From an uncultured Eubacteriales bacterium (GTDB lineage Bacteria; Bacillota; Clostridia; Oscillospirales; Oscillospiraceae), in NCBI GenBank assembly GCA_958402445.1, contig CATXTO010000032.1, positions 1 to 20,289 of the forward strand: a stretch of 20,289 nucleotides of DNA. Reading direction: 5' to 3'. Each line of letters starts with the position of its first letter. Within the stretch, counting starts at the first letter, position 1. Under the pieces are notes generated by a model. That model worked only from the letters and a program-made list of their open reading frames with translations, made no database searches and was not told the origin of the DNA. Positions 1-7,580 of this stretch are shown piece by piece. The position numbers and the translations under genes are program-made.

Positions 1-7
1 GTGCGAT

Positions 8-88
8 GTAGGGGCGACCTTTGGTCGCCCGCTGGTGGAATGCGCCGGTTTTGAAGGGTTTGTCGGGCGAGCATAGCTCGCCCCTACA
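8..88. repeat. Short-form TGTAGGGGCG palindromic repeat (copy A)
   Basis: The 81-bp unit starts TGTAGGGGCGA and ends TCGCCCCTACA, so its ends are inverted repeats. Each end is also a hairpin of its own: GGGCGACC-TTT-GGTCGCCC on the left and GGGCGAGC-ATA-GCTCGCCC on the right. It lies just beyond the terminator of the sodium-pump operon. Related copies are at 11026-11106 (also 81 bp), 12685-12766 and 20120-20198. Bases 1-7 match the flank of the copy at 20221. I see no gene between 1 and 232. Confidence 0.85.
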
Positions 89-163
89 GGGAGAAACAGC
101 GGGGGAGCGGCTCACTCTGATGGGAGGAATCAAAAGAAGATAGGCTGTACCCTTCCAATTTGG

Positions 164-195
164 AAAAGCCCCCGCCGGATCTGCCGGCGGGGGCT
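164..195 (-). terminator. Rho-independent terminator of the Na+-pump operon
   Basis: Read on the minus strand, a 12-bp perfect GC-rich stem (AGCCCCCGCCGG pairing with CCGGCGGGGGCT) closes a 5-nt loop and is followed directly by TTTT. It begins 38 bases after the oadB stop codon, where an operon-ending terminator would be expected. Confidence 0.9.
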
Positions 196-232
196 GCTGG
201 AACGGCGCGTTTCCGCACGGATAGGGTTTGCT

Positions 233-1429
233 TTAGCCGAATACGGCCAGCAGGAAGCCCGCCGCAATGGCCGAGCCGATGACGCCCGCCACGTTGGGCC
301 CCATGGCGTGCATCAATAGATAGTTGCCGGGGTTGTATTTCTGTCCCTCCACCTGGCTGACCCGGGCGGCCATAGGCACCGCGGACACGCCGGCCGAGCC
401 GATGAGTGGATTGACCTTGCCGCCGGTGACCTTGTACAGAATTTTCCCCATCAGCAGGCCACCCAGGGTGGAGATCCCGAAGCCAAGAATCCCCAGGCCG
501 ATGATTTTCAGGGTTCCCAGGGTGAGGAATCGGGAGGCCACGGTGGTGGCGCCCACGGAGATGGACAGAAAGATGGTGACGATATTCATCAGGGCGTTCT
601 GCACCACATCGGACAGCCGCTGGGTGACGCCGCACTCCCGTAAAAGATTCCCCAGCATCAGGCAACCCACCAGGGGCGCGGTGGCGGGCAGCAGCAGGAT
701 GACGAAGGCCGCCACTACGATGGGAAATACGATCCGTTCAGTCTTAGAGACCTCTCGGCGCTGCTCCATGCGCACGGCCCGCTCCTTTTTCGTGGTGACC
801 ATCCGCATCAGGGGCGGCTGAATCATGGGGATCAGGGCCATGTAGGTGTAGGCCGCGATGGCGATGGCGCCCAGCAGCGCTGGGGCCAGCCGGGTGGTGA
901 GGAAGATGGCAGTGGGGCCGTCCGCGCCGGCGATGATGCCGATGGAGGCGGCCTCCTCCGGGCTGAAGCCCCAGAGCACGCCCAGAAAGAAGGTGAGAAA
1001 GACACCCAGCTGGGCGGCCGCGCCCATGAGCATGCTCTTGGGATTGGAGAGCATGGGACCGAAGTCCGTCATGGCGCCCACGCCCAGGAAGATCAGGCTG
1101 GGATACAGGCCGGATTTCACGCCGATATACAGGATATCCAGCAGACCGCCCCGGCTCGCAATGTCGCCATAGCCCACTTCTCCGGCAATGAACCGATCCC
1201 ACAGCTCTGGGCTGTACAGGTTCGCGCCGGGCAGATTGGTGAGCAGGCAGCCAAATGCGATGCCCACCAGCAGAAGCGGCTCAAATTTCCGCACGATGCC
1301 CAAATACAGCAGGACACAGGCCACCGCGATCATAATCAAATTCTTCCAGCCGCCCTCCGCCAAAAAGGAGGCGAAGCCGGAGTCGTTCCACAGCTTCAGA
1401 AGGGTTTCCCCCACGTTAAACGCAAGCAT
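233..1429 (-). CDS. oadB: Sodium-translocating decarboxylase beta subunit (OadB/GcdB/MmdB family)
   Basis: This 398-residue integral membrane protein is the subunit that couples decarboxylation of the carboxybiotin on the carrier protein to Na+ export. Many hydrophobic segments run from about residue 30 to the C-terminus. The family core GIIAGADGPTAIF is at 164-176; Asp170 matches the essential aspartate of the Klebsiella enzyme (D203 by family knowledge). A second conserved stretch, GSAGVSAVPMAARVSQ, lies near residue 343. The length is normal for the family. The start has AGGGGG seven bases upstream, and this ribosome-binding site overlaps the stop codon of the biotin carrier gene. It is last in the operon. 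The beta subunit alone cannot separate oxaloacetate, glutaconyl-CoA and methylmalonyl-CoA pumps; the alpha subunit encoded upstream points to oxaloacetate. Confidence 0.95.
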   Translation of the reverse strand: MLAFNVGETLLKLWNDSGFASFLAEGGWKNLIMIAVACVLLYLGIVRKFEPLLLVGIAFGCLLTNLPGANLYSPELWDRFIAGEVGYGDIASRGGLLDILYIGVKSGLYPSLIFLGVGAMTDFGPMLSNPKSMLMGAAAQLGVFLTFFLGVLWGFSPEEAASIGIIAGADGPTAIFLTTRLAPALLGAIAIAAYTYMALIPMIQPPLMRMVTTKKERAVRMEQRREVSKTERIVFPIVVAAFVILLLPATAPLVGCLMLGNLLRECGVTQRLSDVVQNALMNIVTIFLSISVGATTVASRFLTLGTLKIIGLGILGFGISTLGGLLMGKILYKVTGGKVNPLIGSAGVSAVPMAARVSQVEGQKYNPGNYLLMHAMGPNVAGVIGSAIAAGFLLAVFG

Positions 1430-1441
1430 AGGCCAGCCCCC

Positions 1442-1831
1442 TTACGCCAGGACGACCAGCGGCGCGCCGGACTCCACCGCCGCACCCTTGGCCGCAACCA
1501 CCTGGGCCACCGTGCCGTCCCGAGGGGCCACGATCTCGTTTTCCATTTTCATAGCCTCCAGAATCACCAGGACCTGGCCCTTTTTCATCTTTTGACCCTG
1601 CTGGACCGGCAGTTTCAGCACCGTGCCGGACATGGGCGCTTTGATGACCTCTCCGGTGGCGGTCACCGCCCCGGCCCCGGCGCCGGCCGTGGGGGTCGGG
1701 ACCGGCGCGGGCGCGGCGGGCGCTGCAGTAGGCGCCGGGGCGTAGGCCTCGTATTCGTCCGTCAGCATGGCCTTGCCGGCCTCCACTTCCACCTCGTAGG
1801 TGCGGCCGTTCAGCGTAACCTTATATTTCAT
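1442..1831 (-). CDS. Biotin carboxyl carrier subunit of the Na+-pumping decarboxylase
   Basis: This 129-residue protein carries the biotin that shuttles CO2 from the carboxyltransferase to the membrane beta subunit. Residues 1-30 form a small N-terminal segment. Residues 31-57 are a flexible Ala/Pro/Gly linker, and 60-129 are a biotinyl/lipoyl domain with the biotinylation motif EAMKMEN (Lys95). The layout is that of GcdC/MmdC-type carriers. Here the carrier is a separate protein rather than the C-terminal domain of OadA, which agrees with the short alpha subunit encoded upstream. The ribosome-binding site GGAGG lies inside the end of the preceding gene, whose TGA stop is three bases before this ATG, so the two are probably translationally coupled. 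An acetyl-CoA carboxylase BCCP is the alternative, but the operon argues against it. Confidence 0.95.
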   Translation of the reverse strand: MKYKVTLNGRTYEVEVEAGKAMLTDEYEAYAPAPTAAPAAPAPVPTPTAGAGAGAVTATGEVIKAPMSGTVLKLPVQQGQKMKKGQVLVILEAMKMENEIVAPRDGTVAQVVAAKGAAVESGAPLVVLA

Positions 1832-1834
1832 TTC

Positions 1835-2170
1835 TCACTTGACCTCCTTGATGGAAATAAAACGCAGCTCGTTCACAGGCTTGCCCAATTGATCGGCCAC
1901 AATGGCCATGAGCATGGCGGCGGTCTTGGGGTCGGTGCCGTAGAGCTTCAGCTTGCCTGCGGCCCCGGGGGCCTCCGGCAGGCTGGACGCAGGCGGCGAA
2001 ACGGGAACAGACGCGGCGGGGGCGGGGGACGGCTGCTTTTTTTGCGCCGACAGCACCAGCTTGCTCACCAGCATGACTACAAACATCAAAACGGTGATGC
2101 CCACGAAGACCACAGCGTAGCCCAGCAGCGCGATAACGCCCGCGTCGCCCAGCGTAATCATAGACAGCAT
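1835..2170 (-). CDS. OadG-like small membrane subunit of the decarboxylase pump
   Basis: This is a 111-residue protein with one N-terminal membrane helix (about residues 10-38, GVIALLGYAVVFVGITVLMF and beyond), an Ala/Pro-rich linker, and a C-terminal segment of about 35 residues ending RFISIKEVK. That is the layout of gamma/delta subunits (OadG, MmdD, GcdD), which tether the soluble carboxyltransferase to the beta subunit and stabilise the complex. The open frame extends upstream to 2242, but those codons lie inside oadA. The ATG at 2170 has GAGGAGG eight bases before it and gives a protein beginning just ahead of the helix, so I chose it. The family is poorly conserved; the call rests mainly on topology and operon position between oadA and the biotin carrier. 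Confidence 0.85.
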   Translation of the reverse strand: MLSMITLGDAGVIALLGYAVVFVGITVLMFVVMLVSKLVLSAQKKQPSPAPAASVPVSPPASSLPEAPGAAGKLKLYGTDPKTAAMLMAIVADQLGKPVNELRFISIKEVK

Positions 2171-2183
2171 AGCGGCATCCTCC

Positions 2184-3578
2184 TCACATGGCCTCGATGG
2201 TATAGGTGGCCTCGTTTTCCTCCCGGGCCTTCCGCTGGGCAAAGAACTTCTCCGCCAATTGCGGGAAGGCGATATAGCTCAACACATCCTCGTCGCTGCG
2301 GGCGGCGGCGCCCAGCTCCTGCTTGGTCTTTTCAAAAATGGGGTTTAGCGTGTCGGCGTACCGGCCCTCCAGGGGCTTTTCCTCCCCCAGAATTCTCTCC
2401 CGGACTCTGGGGTCGATGGGCGCGGGAGTCTGGCCGTACTCGCCCCGACAGTAGGCCTTAATTTCCTTGGAGACGTTCTTGTACCGCTCCCCGTCCAACA
2501 CATTGCGCACGGCCTGAACGCCCACCATCTGGGAGGTCGGGGTGACCAGGGGCGGGTAGCCCAGGTCCTTGCGGACCTTGGGGGTCTCCACCAGGGCTTC
2601 GTCGAAGCGGTCCAGGGCGTTCATCATCTTGAGCTGGCTGAGCAGATTGGACAGCATGCCGCCGGGCACCTGATAGGTCAGGCACTGGGTATCCGTGGCC
2701 ATGGACTTGGGCATCAGGGTGCCGTCTTTGAGGTAACCGTCCCGAATGGGCTTGAAGAAATCGGCCATTTCCTTGAGCGCCTTGTCGTCCAGGTCGCACC
2801 GGTAGCCCAGCTGCCGCAGGGCGTAGGCCAAGGTCTCGGTGGCGGGCTGGGAGGTGCCGCCGGAGAAGGGGGAGATGGCGGTGTCGATGATGTCCACCCC
2901 GGCCTCCACGGCCTTCAAATAGGTCATGAAGGCCAGGCCCGTGGTGGAGTGAGTGTGCAGGTCGATGGGCAAATCCACCGCGTCCTTGATGGCGGAAACC
3001 AGGTCGTAGGCCTCCTTGGGGCCCATGATACCGGCCATATCCTTGATGCAGATGGACTGGACTCCCATCTCCTGGAGCTCTCTGACCATCTTCACATAAT
3101 TGGCATGGGTATGCACGGGGCTGGTGGTATAGGAGATGGTGCCGGAAGCGATGGCGCCGGATTTGACCGTCTCCTCAATGGCGACCTTTAGGTTGTTCAC
3201 ATCGTTGAGGGCGTCAAAAATCCTTATAATATCGATGCCGTTTTCCACGCTCTTTTGGACAAATTTTCGGACAAAATCATCGGGGTAATGGGCGTAGCCC
3301 AGGACGTTTTGCCCCCGCAGCAGCATTTGTAGCTTGGTGTTGGGCATCTTGGCCCGGATTTTCCGCAGCCGCTCCCAGGGGTCCTCGTTCAAATAGCGCA
3401 GGCACACGTCGAAGGTGGCGCCGCCCCAGACCTCCGCGGCGTAATAGCCGGCTTTGTCCATGGTGGCGAGGATGGGTTCAAACTTGCTGTAGGGCAGCCG
3501 CGTGGCGATGAGAGACTGGTTCGCGTCCCGCAAAACGGTCTCTACAAATTGTACTTTTTGCTTTCCTTTTTGGGGCAT
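2184..3578 (-). CDS. oadA: Oxaloacetate decarboxylase alpha subunit / PycB-type carboxyltransferase
   Basis: This 464-residue soluble carboxyltransferase moves CO2 from oxaloacetate to biotin, leaving pyruvate. It has an HMGL-like TIM barrel with the RDANQS motif at 17-22 (Asp18 a metal ligand), GQNVLGY at 89-95, CIKDMAG with the probable carboxylated Lys179, and the HTH metal ligands at 208 and 210, followed by the conserved PYC/OADA domain. It stops before a biotin domain, which fits the separate carrier gene downstream. Pyruvate carboxylase subunit B is the main alternative, but adjacent beta and gamma pump subunits and the absence of a biotin carboxylase gene favour the decarboxylase. The frame is open to 3827; the ATG at 3578 is preceded by GGAGGT at good spacing and begins at the family N-terminus (MPQKGKQKVQFVETVLRD). 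Confidence 0.95.
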   Translation of the reverse strand: MPQKGKQKVQFVETVLRDANQSLIATRLPYSKFEPILATMDKAGYYAAEVWGGATFDVCLRYLNEDPWERLRKIRAKMPNTKLQMLLRGQNVLGYAHYPDDFVRKFVQKSVENGIDIIRIFDALNDVNNLKVAIEETVKSGAIASGTISYTTSPVHTHANYVKMVRELQEMGVQSICIKDMAGIMGPKEAYDLVSAIKDAVDLPIDLHTHSTTGLAFMTYLKAVEAGVDIIDTAISPFSGGTSQPATETLAYALRQLGYRCDLDDKALKEMADFFKPIRDGYLKDGTLMPKSMATDTQCLTYQVPGGMLSNLLSQLKMMNALDRFDEALVETPKVRKDLGYPPLVTPTSQMVGVQAVRNVLDGERYKNVSKEIKAYCRGEYGQTPAPIDPRVRERILGEEKPLEGRYADTLNPIFEKTKQELGAAARSDEDVLSYIAFPQLAEKFFAQRKAREENEATYTIEAM

Positions 3579-3697
3579 GGTGCGTACCTCCATTTCAATT
3601 GCAGGGTTTTCAGCGTTTCTGGGCGGCAAAAACCGCGGGGAACGGCGGCGCGTCCGGTCGGTCGGGCGCATGGCCCTTTCCTGCCGCTTTTGTCGTG

Positions 3698-3723
3698 CTG
3701 GGGACGGCAAAAGCCGTCCCCAG
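3698..3723 (-). other. Perfect hairpin between pckA and oadA
   Basis: An 11-bp perfect stem (CTGGGGACGGC pairing with GCCGTCCCCAG) closes a 4-nt loop, 18 bases after the pckA stop. On the minus strand no T-tract follows it, so it is not a canonical terminator. It could pause transcription or protect the pckA 3' end, making the pump genes a separately tuned part of one transcript. I see no clear sigma-A promoter in 3579-3741. Confidence 0.5.
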
Positions 3724-3741
3724 GGGAAAGAGAAGCCTAAG

Positions 3742-5328
3742 TTATTTGGCTTTGGGACCGGCCGCGGCAATGTGCTTGGGCATGTTGGGATACTTCTTGG
3801 CAAAGTTCTCCTGGAACATGGCGGCAAGCTTGTTGGCCTGCTGGTCGTAAGCGGCCTTGTCGGCCCAGGTGTCCCGGGGGTTCATGATCTCGTCGGGTAC
3901 GCCGGGGCAGGACTGGGGCACATCCACGTTAAATACCTCATGGTGCCGGTATTCCACGCGGTCAAAGGTGCCGTTCAGGGCGGCGGTGATCATGGCCCGG
4001 GTATAGCGCAGCTTCATCCGGGCACCCACGCCGTAGGGACCGCCGGACCAGCCGGTGTTCACCAGGTAGACCTTTACCCCGTACTGCTCGATCTTCCGGC
4101 CCAGCATCCCGGCGTAAACAGCCGGATCCATGGGCATGAAGGGCTCTCCAAACAGGGTGGAGAAGGTGGGCTTGGGCTCTGTGATGCCCCGCTCGGTGCC
4201 CGCCAGCTTGGAGGTGAAGCCGGTGACGAAGTGATACATGGCGGCGTTCTCGTCCAGGCGGCTGATGGGGGGCAGTACGCCGAAGGCGTCCGCCGTCAGG
4301 AAGATAACCACTTTGGGGATGCCCCCCACGCCGGGGATGGCGGCGTTGGAGATATAGGAAATGGGATAGCCCACCCGGGTGTTCTCCGTGAGGCTGCCGT
4401 CGTCAAAGTCCAGCTCCCGAGTCTCCGGATCCATGACCACGTTCTCCACCAGAGCGCCGAACCGGATGGCGTTGTAAATGTCGGGCTCGTTCTCCGCCGA
4501 CAGGTTGATGCACTTGGCGTAGCAGCCGCCCTCCAGATTAAAGATGCCGTCGGCGGACCAGCCGTGCTCGTCGTCGCCGATGAGCTTCCGATTGGGATCG
4601 GCGGACAGGGTGGTTTTGCCGGTGCCGGAAAGGCCGAAGAACACGGCGGTCTCCCCGGTGACGGGGTCCATGTTGGCCGAGCAGTGCATGGGCAAAATGT
4701 CCTCCTTGGTCAGGACATAATTCATGGTGGAGAACACGCTCTTTTTGATTTCCCCGGCGTACTGGGAGCCGCAAATGACGATAAGCCGGGCCTCGTAGTC
4801 GATCATGATGGCGGCCTCGGAGTGCACGCCGTCCACCTCGGGGTCACACTTGAAGCCGGGGGCGCACAGGACCGTGTAGTCCGCCTGACCGTAGGAGACC
4901 AGCTCCTCGTCCGTGGGCCGGATCAGCAGGTCGCGGATAAATAGGTTTTGGGAGGCCAGCTCATTGACAATCCGAAATTTCTTGGTGTACTTGGGGTCGG
5001 CCCCTGCAAACCCGTCGAACAGGAAAATCTCCCGGTTCTGCAGGTAAGCGCAGAGCTTTGCCCGGATGGCGTCGAATTTCTCCCGGGAGATGGGGCGGTT
5101 CACCTTGCCCCAGGCGATGTCGTTATGGACGGCGGGGGTATCCACAATGAATTTGTCGTCGGGGGAGCGTCCCGTGTATTTGCCGGTGGTCACCACCAGC
5201 GCCCCGGTATTGGAGAGCTTGCCCTCGCCCCGGCGCAGGGCGGCCTCCGTCAATTGAGCGGGGCCCAGGTTCCGATATACGGCTTTCGGGGCTAAAATCC
5301 CCAGTTTTTCCAGACCATACGTTTCCAT
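3742..5328 (-). CDS. pckA: Phosphoenolpyruvate carboxykinase (ATP)
   Basis: This cytosolic 528-residue enzyme catalyses oxaloacetate + ATP = PEP + CO2 + ADP. The length is typical of the ATP-dependent family. Visible motifs are YTGRSPDDKF (51-60, substrate arginine), the P-loop GLSGTGKT (232-239), the metal-binding GDDEHGWS (251-258), Lys195/196 and His215 at the active site, and NTRVGYPISYI (316-326). The P-loop form and length exclude the GTP-dependent family. The frame opens at 5373, but the ATG at 5328 has GGAGG seven bases upstream and gives the usual N-terminus. It has its own promoter (5440-5468) and lies upstream of the sodium-pump operon on the same strand. In fermenting anaerobes the enzyme often runs toward oxaloacetate and ATP; direction here is inference. 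Confidence 0.97.
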   Translation of the reverse strand: METYGLEKLGILAPKAVYRNLGPAQLTEAALRRGEGKLSNTGALVVTTGKYTGRSPDDKFIVDTPAVHNDIAWGKVNRPISREKFDAIRAKLCAYLQNREIFLFDGFAGADPKYTKKFRIVNELASQNLFIRDLLIRPTDEELVSYGQADYTVLCAPGFKCDPEVDGVHSEAAIMIDYEARLIVICGSQYAGEIKKSVFSTMNYVLTKEDILPMHCSANMDPVTGETAVFFGLSGTGKTTLSADPNRKLIGDDEHGWSADGIFNLEGGCYAKCINLSAENEPDIYNAIRFGALVENVVMDPETRELDFDDGSLTENTRVGYPISYISNAAIPGVGGIPKVVIFLTADAFGVLPPISRLDENAAMYHFVTGFTSKLAGTERGITEPKPTFSTLFGEPFMPMDPAVYAGMLGRKIEQYGVKVYLVNTGWSGGPYGVGARMKLRYTRAMITAALNGTFDRVEYRHHEVFNVDVPQSCPGVPDEIMNPRDTWADKAAYDQQANKLAAMFQENFAKKYPNMPKHIAAAGPKAK

Positions 5329-5362
5329 GAAAAATCCTCCTGATGATTTAAGATAAAAGGAT

Positions 5363-5400
5363 GCGGAACGCACCGTGAAAAAGGGTTTCCGCTTGTTCCG
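5363..5400 (-). other. Possible hairpin leader of pckA
   Basis: The roughly 100-nt untranslated leader of pckA holds overlapping inverted repeats. CGGAAC (5364-5369) can pair with GTTCCG (5395-5400), or GCGGAA (5363-5368) with TTCCGC (5387-5392). The two pairings exclude each other. I do not recognise a riboswitch here. Confidence 0.25.
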
Positions 5401-5439
5401 TCAAAATGCCCGGCGGAATGCCAACTTCCACCGCATATC

Positions 5440-5468
5440 ATTTTAACATATCCAATATTTTTTGTCCA
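5440..5468 (-). promoter_or_regulatory. Sigma-A promoter of pckA
   Basis: Read on the minus strand: -35 TGGACA (5463-5468), a 17-bp spacer, and -10 TAAAAT (5440-5445) with an upstream TG forming an extended -10. Each hexamer has five of six consensus bases. It drives pckA and probably reads on into the pump operon. Confidence 0.75.
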
Positions 5469-5546
5469 TCAAAATTGTGTGTTTATACAAATATACAGCA
5501 GATTTACTTCCACGCGCCCGACAGCGGAAATTAAAAAATTTTGTTG

Positions 5547-5575
5547 AAGACATTTTGATTCGGATATGCTATAAT
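5547..5575 (+). promoter_or_regulatory. Extended -10 promoter of the DUF3810-rsmG operon
   Basis: A perfect TATAAT (5570-5575) is preceded by TGC (extended -10). At 17-bp spacing the -35 is the partial match AAGACA (5547-5552); TTGAAG at 5544 is too far away at 20 bp. Transcription would start near 5582, leaving a leader of about 118 nt. That leader holds a small AGGC-GTTTT-GCCT hairpin (5604-5616) and a CAGGGCC/GGCCCTG inverted repeat (5632-5666), with no riboswitch I recognise. Confidence 0.75.
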
Positions 5576-5699
5576 CAGCAAGAAAACTGTACGCTGCGGA
5601 AGTAGGCGTTTTGCCTCTCCAGGCGGCGGCACAGGGCCGGCGGGGCGTTTCCTCGTTCTGGCCCTGGGACTTCAATTGGTACAAAAGGAGAGCGCTGCG

Positions 5700-6863
5700 A
5701 TGAAGAACCTGCGTGGAATCCTAGTAGCTGCCGTATTTGCGGCGCTGACGGCACTGCTGAAATTGCTGGCTGTCCGTTATGATGCGCTGATGAATTTTGC
5801 TTATCCCTTCGCCTCCCGGACCATGCAGGCGTACCTGGCGAACTGGAGCGCCAAAGCGGATTTCTGCATCTGGCAGGCGGCGCTGGCTGCGTTTTTGGTG
5901 CTGGTCATTCTCTCCATCGGCTTGATGATTCTGTTCCGGTGGAATTTTTTTCGGTGGCTGGGCTGGGTTCTGGCCCCGGTGTCCATGGTATATTTTATTT
6001 TTACCGCCATTTGGGGCCTGAATTATTATAACCGGCCCATTGCCGAGAGTATGAAGCTGGAGGTCCGGGACTATACGGTGGTGGACCTGGAGGACGCCGC
6101 CATTTATTACCGGGACCAGGCCAACGCGCTGGCGTCCCAGCTGCCCCGGGAGGAAAACGGCGATCTGAAACCCGAGCAGTTTGAGATCCAGGCGCAGAAG
6201 GCGGGCGATGGCTTTGACAATCTGGTGCAAGATTATTCGATTTTTGCCGGGGCGCGGCAGCCGGTGAAGAAGCTGGGCTGGAGCGGCCTGTTCAGCAAGT
6301 TCGGCACCGCCGGGGTCACAGTGGGACTCACGGGGGAGGCGGCGGTGAACCCCGACGTATATGCCGCCACCATTCCCTTCAACATGTGCCATGAAATGGC
6401 CCACCGGCTGGCCATTGCCTCGGAGGACAGCGCCAATTTTGCGGGCTATCTGGCCTGCGAGGCCAATGAGGACCTTCAGTTCCGTTATTCCGGCTACCTG
6501 ATGGCCTATCTGTACTGCTCCAACGCCCTGGCGCAGGTGGACGGGGATGCCTGGCGGGCGGTCCGGTCCGGGGCCAGCCAGGAGCTGCGCCATGATCTGG
6601 AGGCCAACAACGAGAATGTGGCCCAGAGCGATGGGCCCGTGAAGGAGCAGGCGCAGCAGGCCTACAGCGCGTTTCTGGAGTCCAACGGGCAGGAAGAGGG
6701 CATCAAATCCTATGATCGGGTGTCCGACCTGCTGGTGGCTTGGTATTTAGACCAATACGCGGAAAACGACGAGCCGGAGCCCCCGGCCTTCGACCCGTTC
6801 CGGTATGAGGACGTATTCCCGGAGGCCACGGCGGAGACTACGGCTCCTTCCGGGGAGAACTGA
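5700..6863 (+). CDS. DUF3810 domain protein, membrane-anchored zinc metallopeptidase-like
   Basis: This 387-residue protein has no characterised role that I know of. Three hydrophobic segments occupy roughly residues 4-28, 58-80 and 84-106, after which comes a soluble domain. That domain carries HEMAH (His231, Glu232, His235), the HExxH zinc-protease signature, followed by SEDSANFAGYLAC, the usual DUF3810 continuation. A membrane-tethered metallopeptidase acting at the cell surface is a reasonable inference; no substrate can be named. The C-terminus ends in an acidic, Pro/Thr-rich tail. The frame opens at 5676, but AAGGAG nine bases before the ATG at 5700 and the hydrophobic N-terminus favour that start. 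Two bases separate its stop from rsmG, so they share a transcript. Confidence 0.88.
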   Translation: MKNLRGILVAAVFAALTALLKLLAVRYDALMNFAYPFASRTMQAYLANWSAKADFCIWQAALAAFLVLVILSIGLMILFRWNFFRWLGWVLAPVSMVYFIFTAIWGLNYYNRPIAESMKLEVRDYTVVDLEDAAIYYRDQANALASQLPREENGDLKPEQFEIQAQKAGDGFDNLVQDYSIFAGARQPVKKLGWSGLFSKFGTAGVTVGLTGEAAVNPDVYAATIPFNMCHEMAHRLAIASEDSANFAGYLACEANEDLQFRYSGYLMAYLYCSNALAQVDGDAWRAVRSGASQELRHDLEANNENVAQSDGPVKEQAQQAYSAFLESNGQEEGIKSYDRVSDLLVAWYLDQYAENDEPEPPAFDPFRYEDVFPEATAETTAPSGEN

Positions 6864-6865
6864 GC

Positions 6866-7573
6866 ATGGGAGACGGCATGGAGCAGGCCCTCTGGGCTGG
6901 CCTGAAAGAGCTGGGCTTGGAGCCGCCGGCGGAGGCGGTGGGGCGTATGTGCCGGTTTGGCCGGGCGCTGCTGGAAAAAAACCAGGTGATGAACCTCACC
7001 GCCATTACGGACCCCGTCCAGGTGGCCCGGCTCCATTTCCTGGACAGCCTGACGCTTTTGACCCTGGCCGACTTCTCCCGCAAGCGGGTCATTGATGTGG
7101 GCTGCGGCGGGGGATTTCCCGGCGTGCCTTTGAAGCTCGCCTGCCCCGGCCTGGAGCTGACCCTGCTGGACTCTCTGGGCAAGCGGATGGCCTGGCTGCG
7201 GGAAACCCTGCCCGCTATGGGAATCGAGGCCTTTTGCGTCACGGCCCGGGCGGAGGAGTACGCCCTGCAGGTCCGGGAGCAGTACGACTACGCGGTATCC
7301 CGGGCGGTAGCCCGGCTGGATATTCTGTGTGAGCTGTGCCTGCCCTTTGTGCGGGTGGGCGGCGCGTTTTTCGCGATGAAGGGCGCCGGCGCGGAGCAGG
7401 AGCTGCGGCAGGCCGCTCGGTCTATAGAGCTGCTGGGCGGGCGCTTGGAGCGAACGGAGGCCTTTTCCCGGGACGGAGTCTGCCACAGCGTGGCGGTAAT
7501 CCGGAAGGTCCGGCCCACGCCGCCTCAGTATCCCCGCCGATTTTCGCAGATTAAGCAGCGGCCCTTGCGGTAG
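6866..7573 (+). CDS. rsmG: 16S rRNA (guanine(527)-N(7))-methyltransferase
   Basis: RsmG uses S-adenosylmethionine to methylate N7 of G527 in the 530 loop of 16S rRNA; loss gives low-level streptomycin resistance in several bacteria. The protein has 235 residues, the usual size. It shows NLTAI (43-47), the SAM-binding VIDVGCGGGFPGVPLK (75-90), LLDSLGKR after it, and a basic C-terminus ending YPRRFSQIKQRPLR. GGGGAG stands eight bases before the ATG, inside the end of the DUF3810 gene. The last eight codons and the stop lie in a 27-bp sequence repeated 179 bp downstream, so the gene end appears to have been duplicated. The usual partner mnmG is not next to it. Confidence 0.96.
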   Translation: MGDGMEQALWAGLKELGLEPPAEAVGRMCRFGRALLEKNQVMNLTAITDPVQVARLHFLDSLTLLTLADFSRKRVIDVGCGGGFPGVPLKLACPGLELTLLDSLGKRMAWLRETLPAMGIEAFCVTARAEEYALQVREQYDYAVSRAVARLDILCELCLPFVRVGGAFFAMKGAGAEQELRQAARSIELLGGRLERTEAFSRDGVCHSVAVIRKVRPTPPQYPRRFSQIKQRPLR

Positions 7574-7580
7574 GTCCGCT
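7554..7580 (+). repeat. Direct repeat copy 1, covering the rsmG 3' end
   Basis: The 27 bases begin AGCAGCGGCCCTTGCGGTAG and include the rsmG stop codon. They recur at 7733-7759 with one difference (G to A). This copy folds less well than the downstream copy and is not followed by a T-run. Confidence 0.9.

Noticed and set aside
233..3578. Glutaconyl-CoA or methylmalonyl-CoA decarboxylase instead of an oxaloacetate decarboxylase
   Set aside because: The beta, gamma and biotin subunits would fit, but the alpha subunit has the HMGL-like RDANQS/HTH motifs of oxaloacetate/pyruvate carboxyltransferases, not the crotonase-like fold of GcdA/MmdA.
3502..4944. 480-codon open frame antisense to pckA and oadA
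   Set aside because: It lies opposite two certain genes. Its protein is low-complexity Gly/His/Val-rich with no family features. Such frames are expected opposite GC-rich genes.
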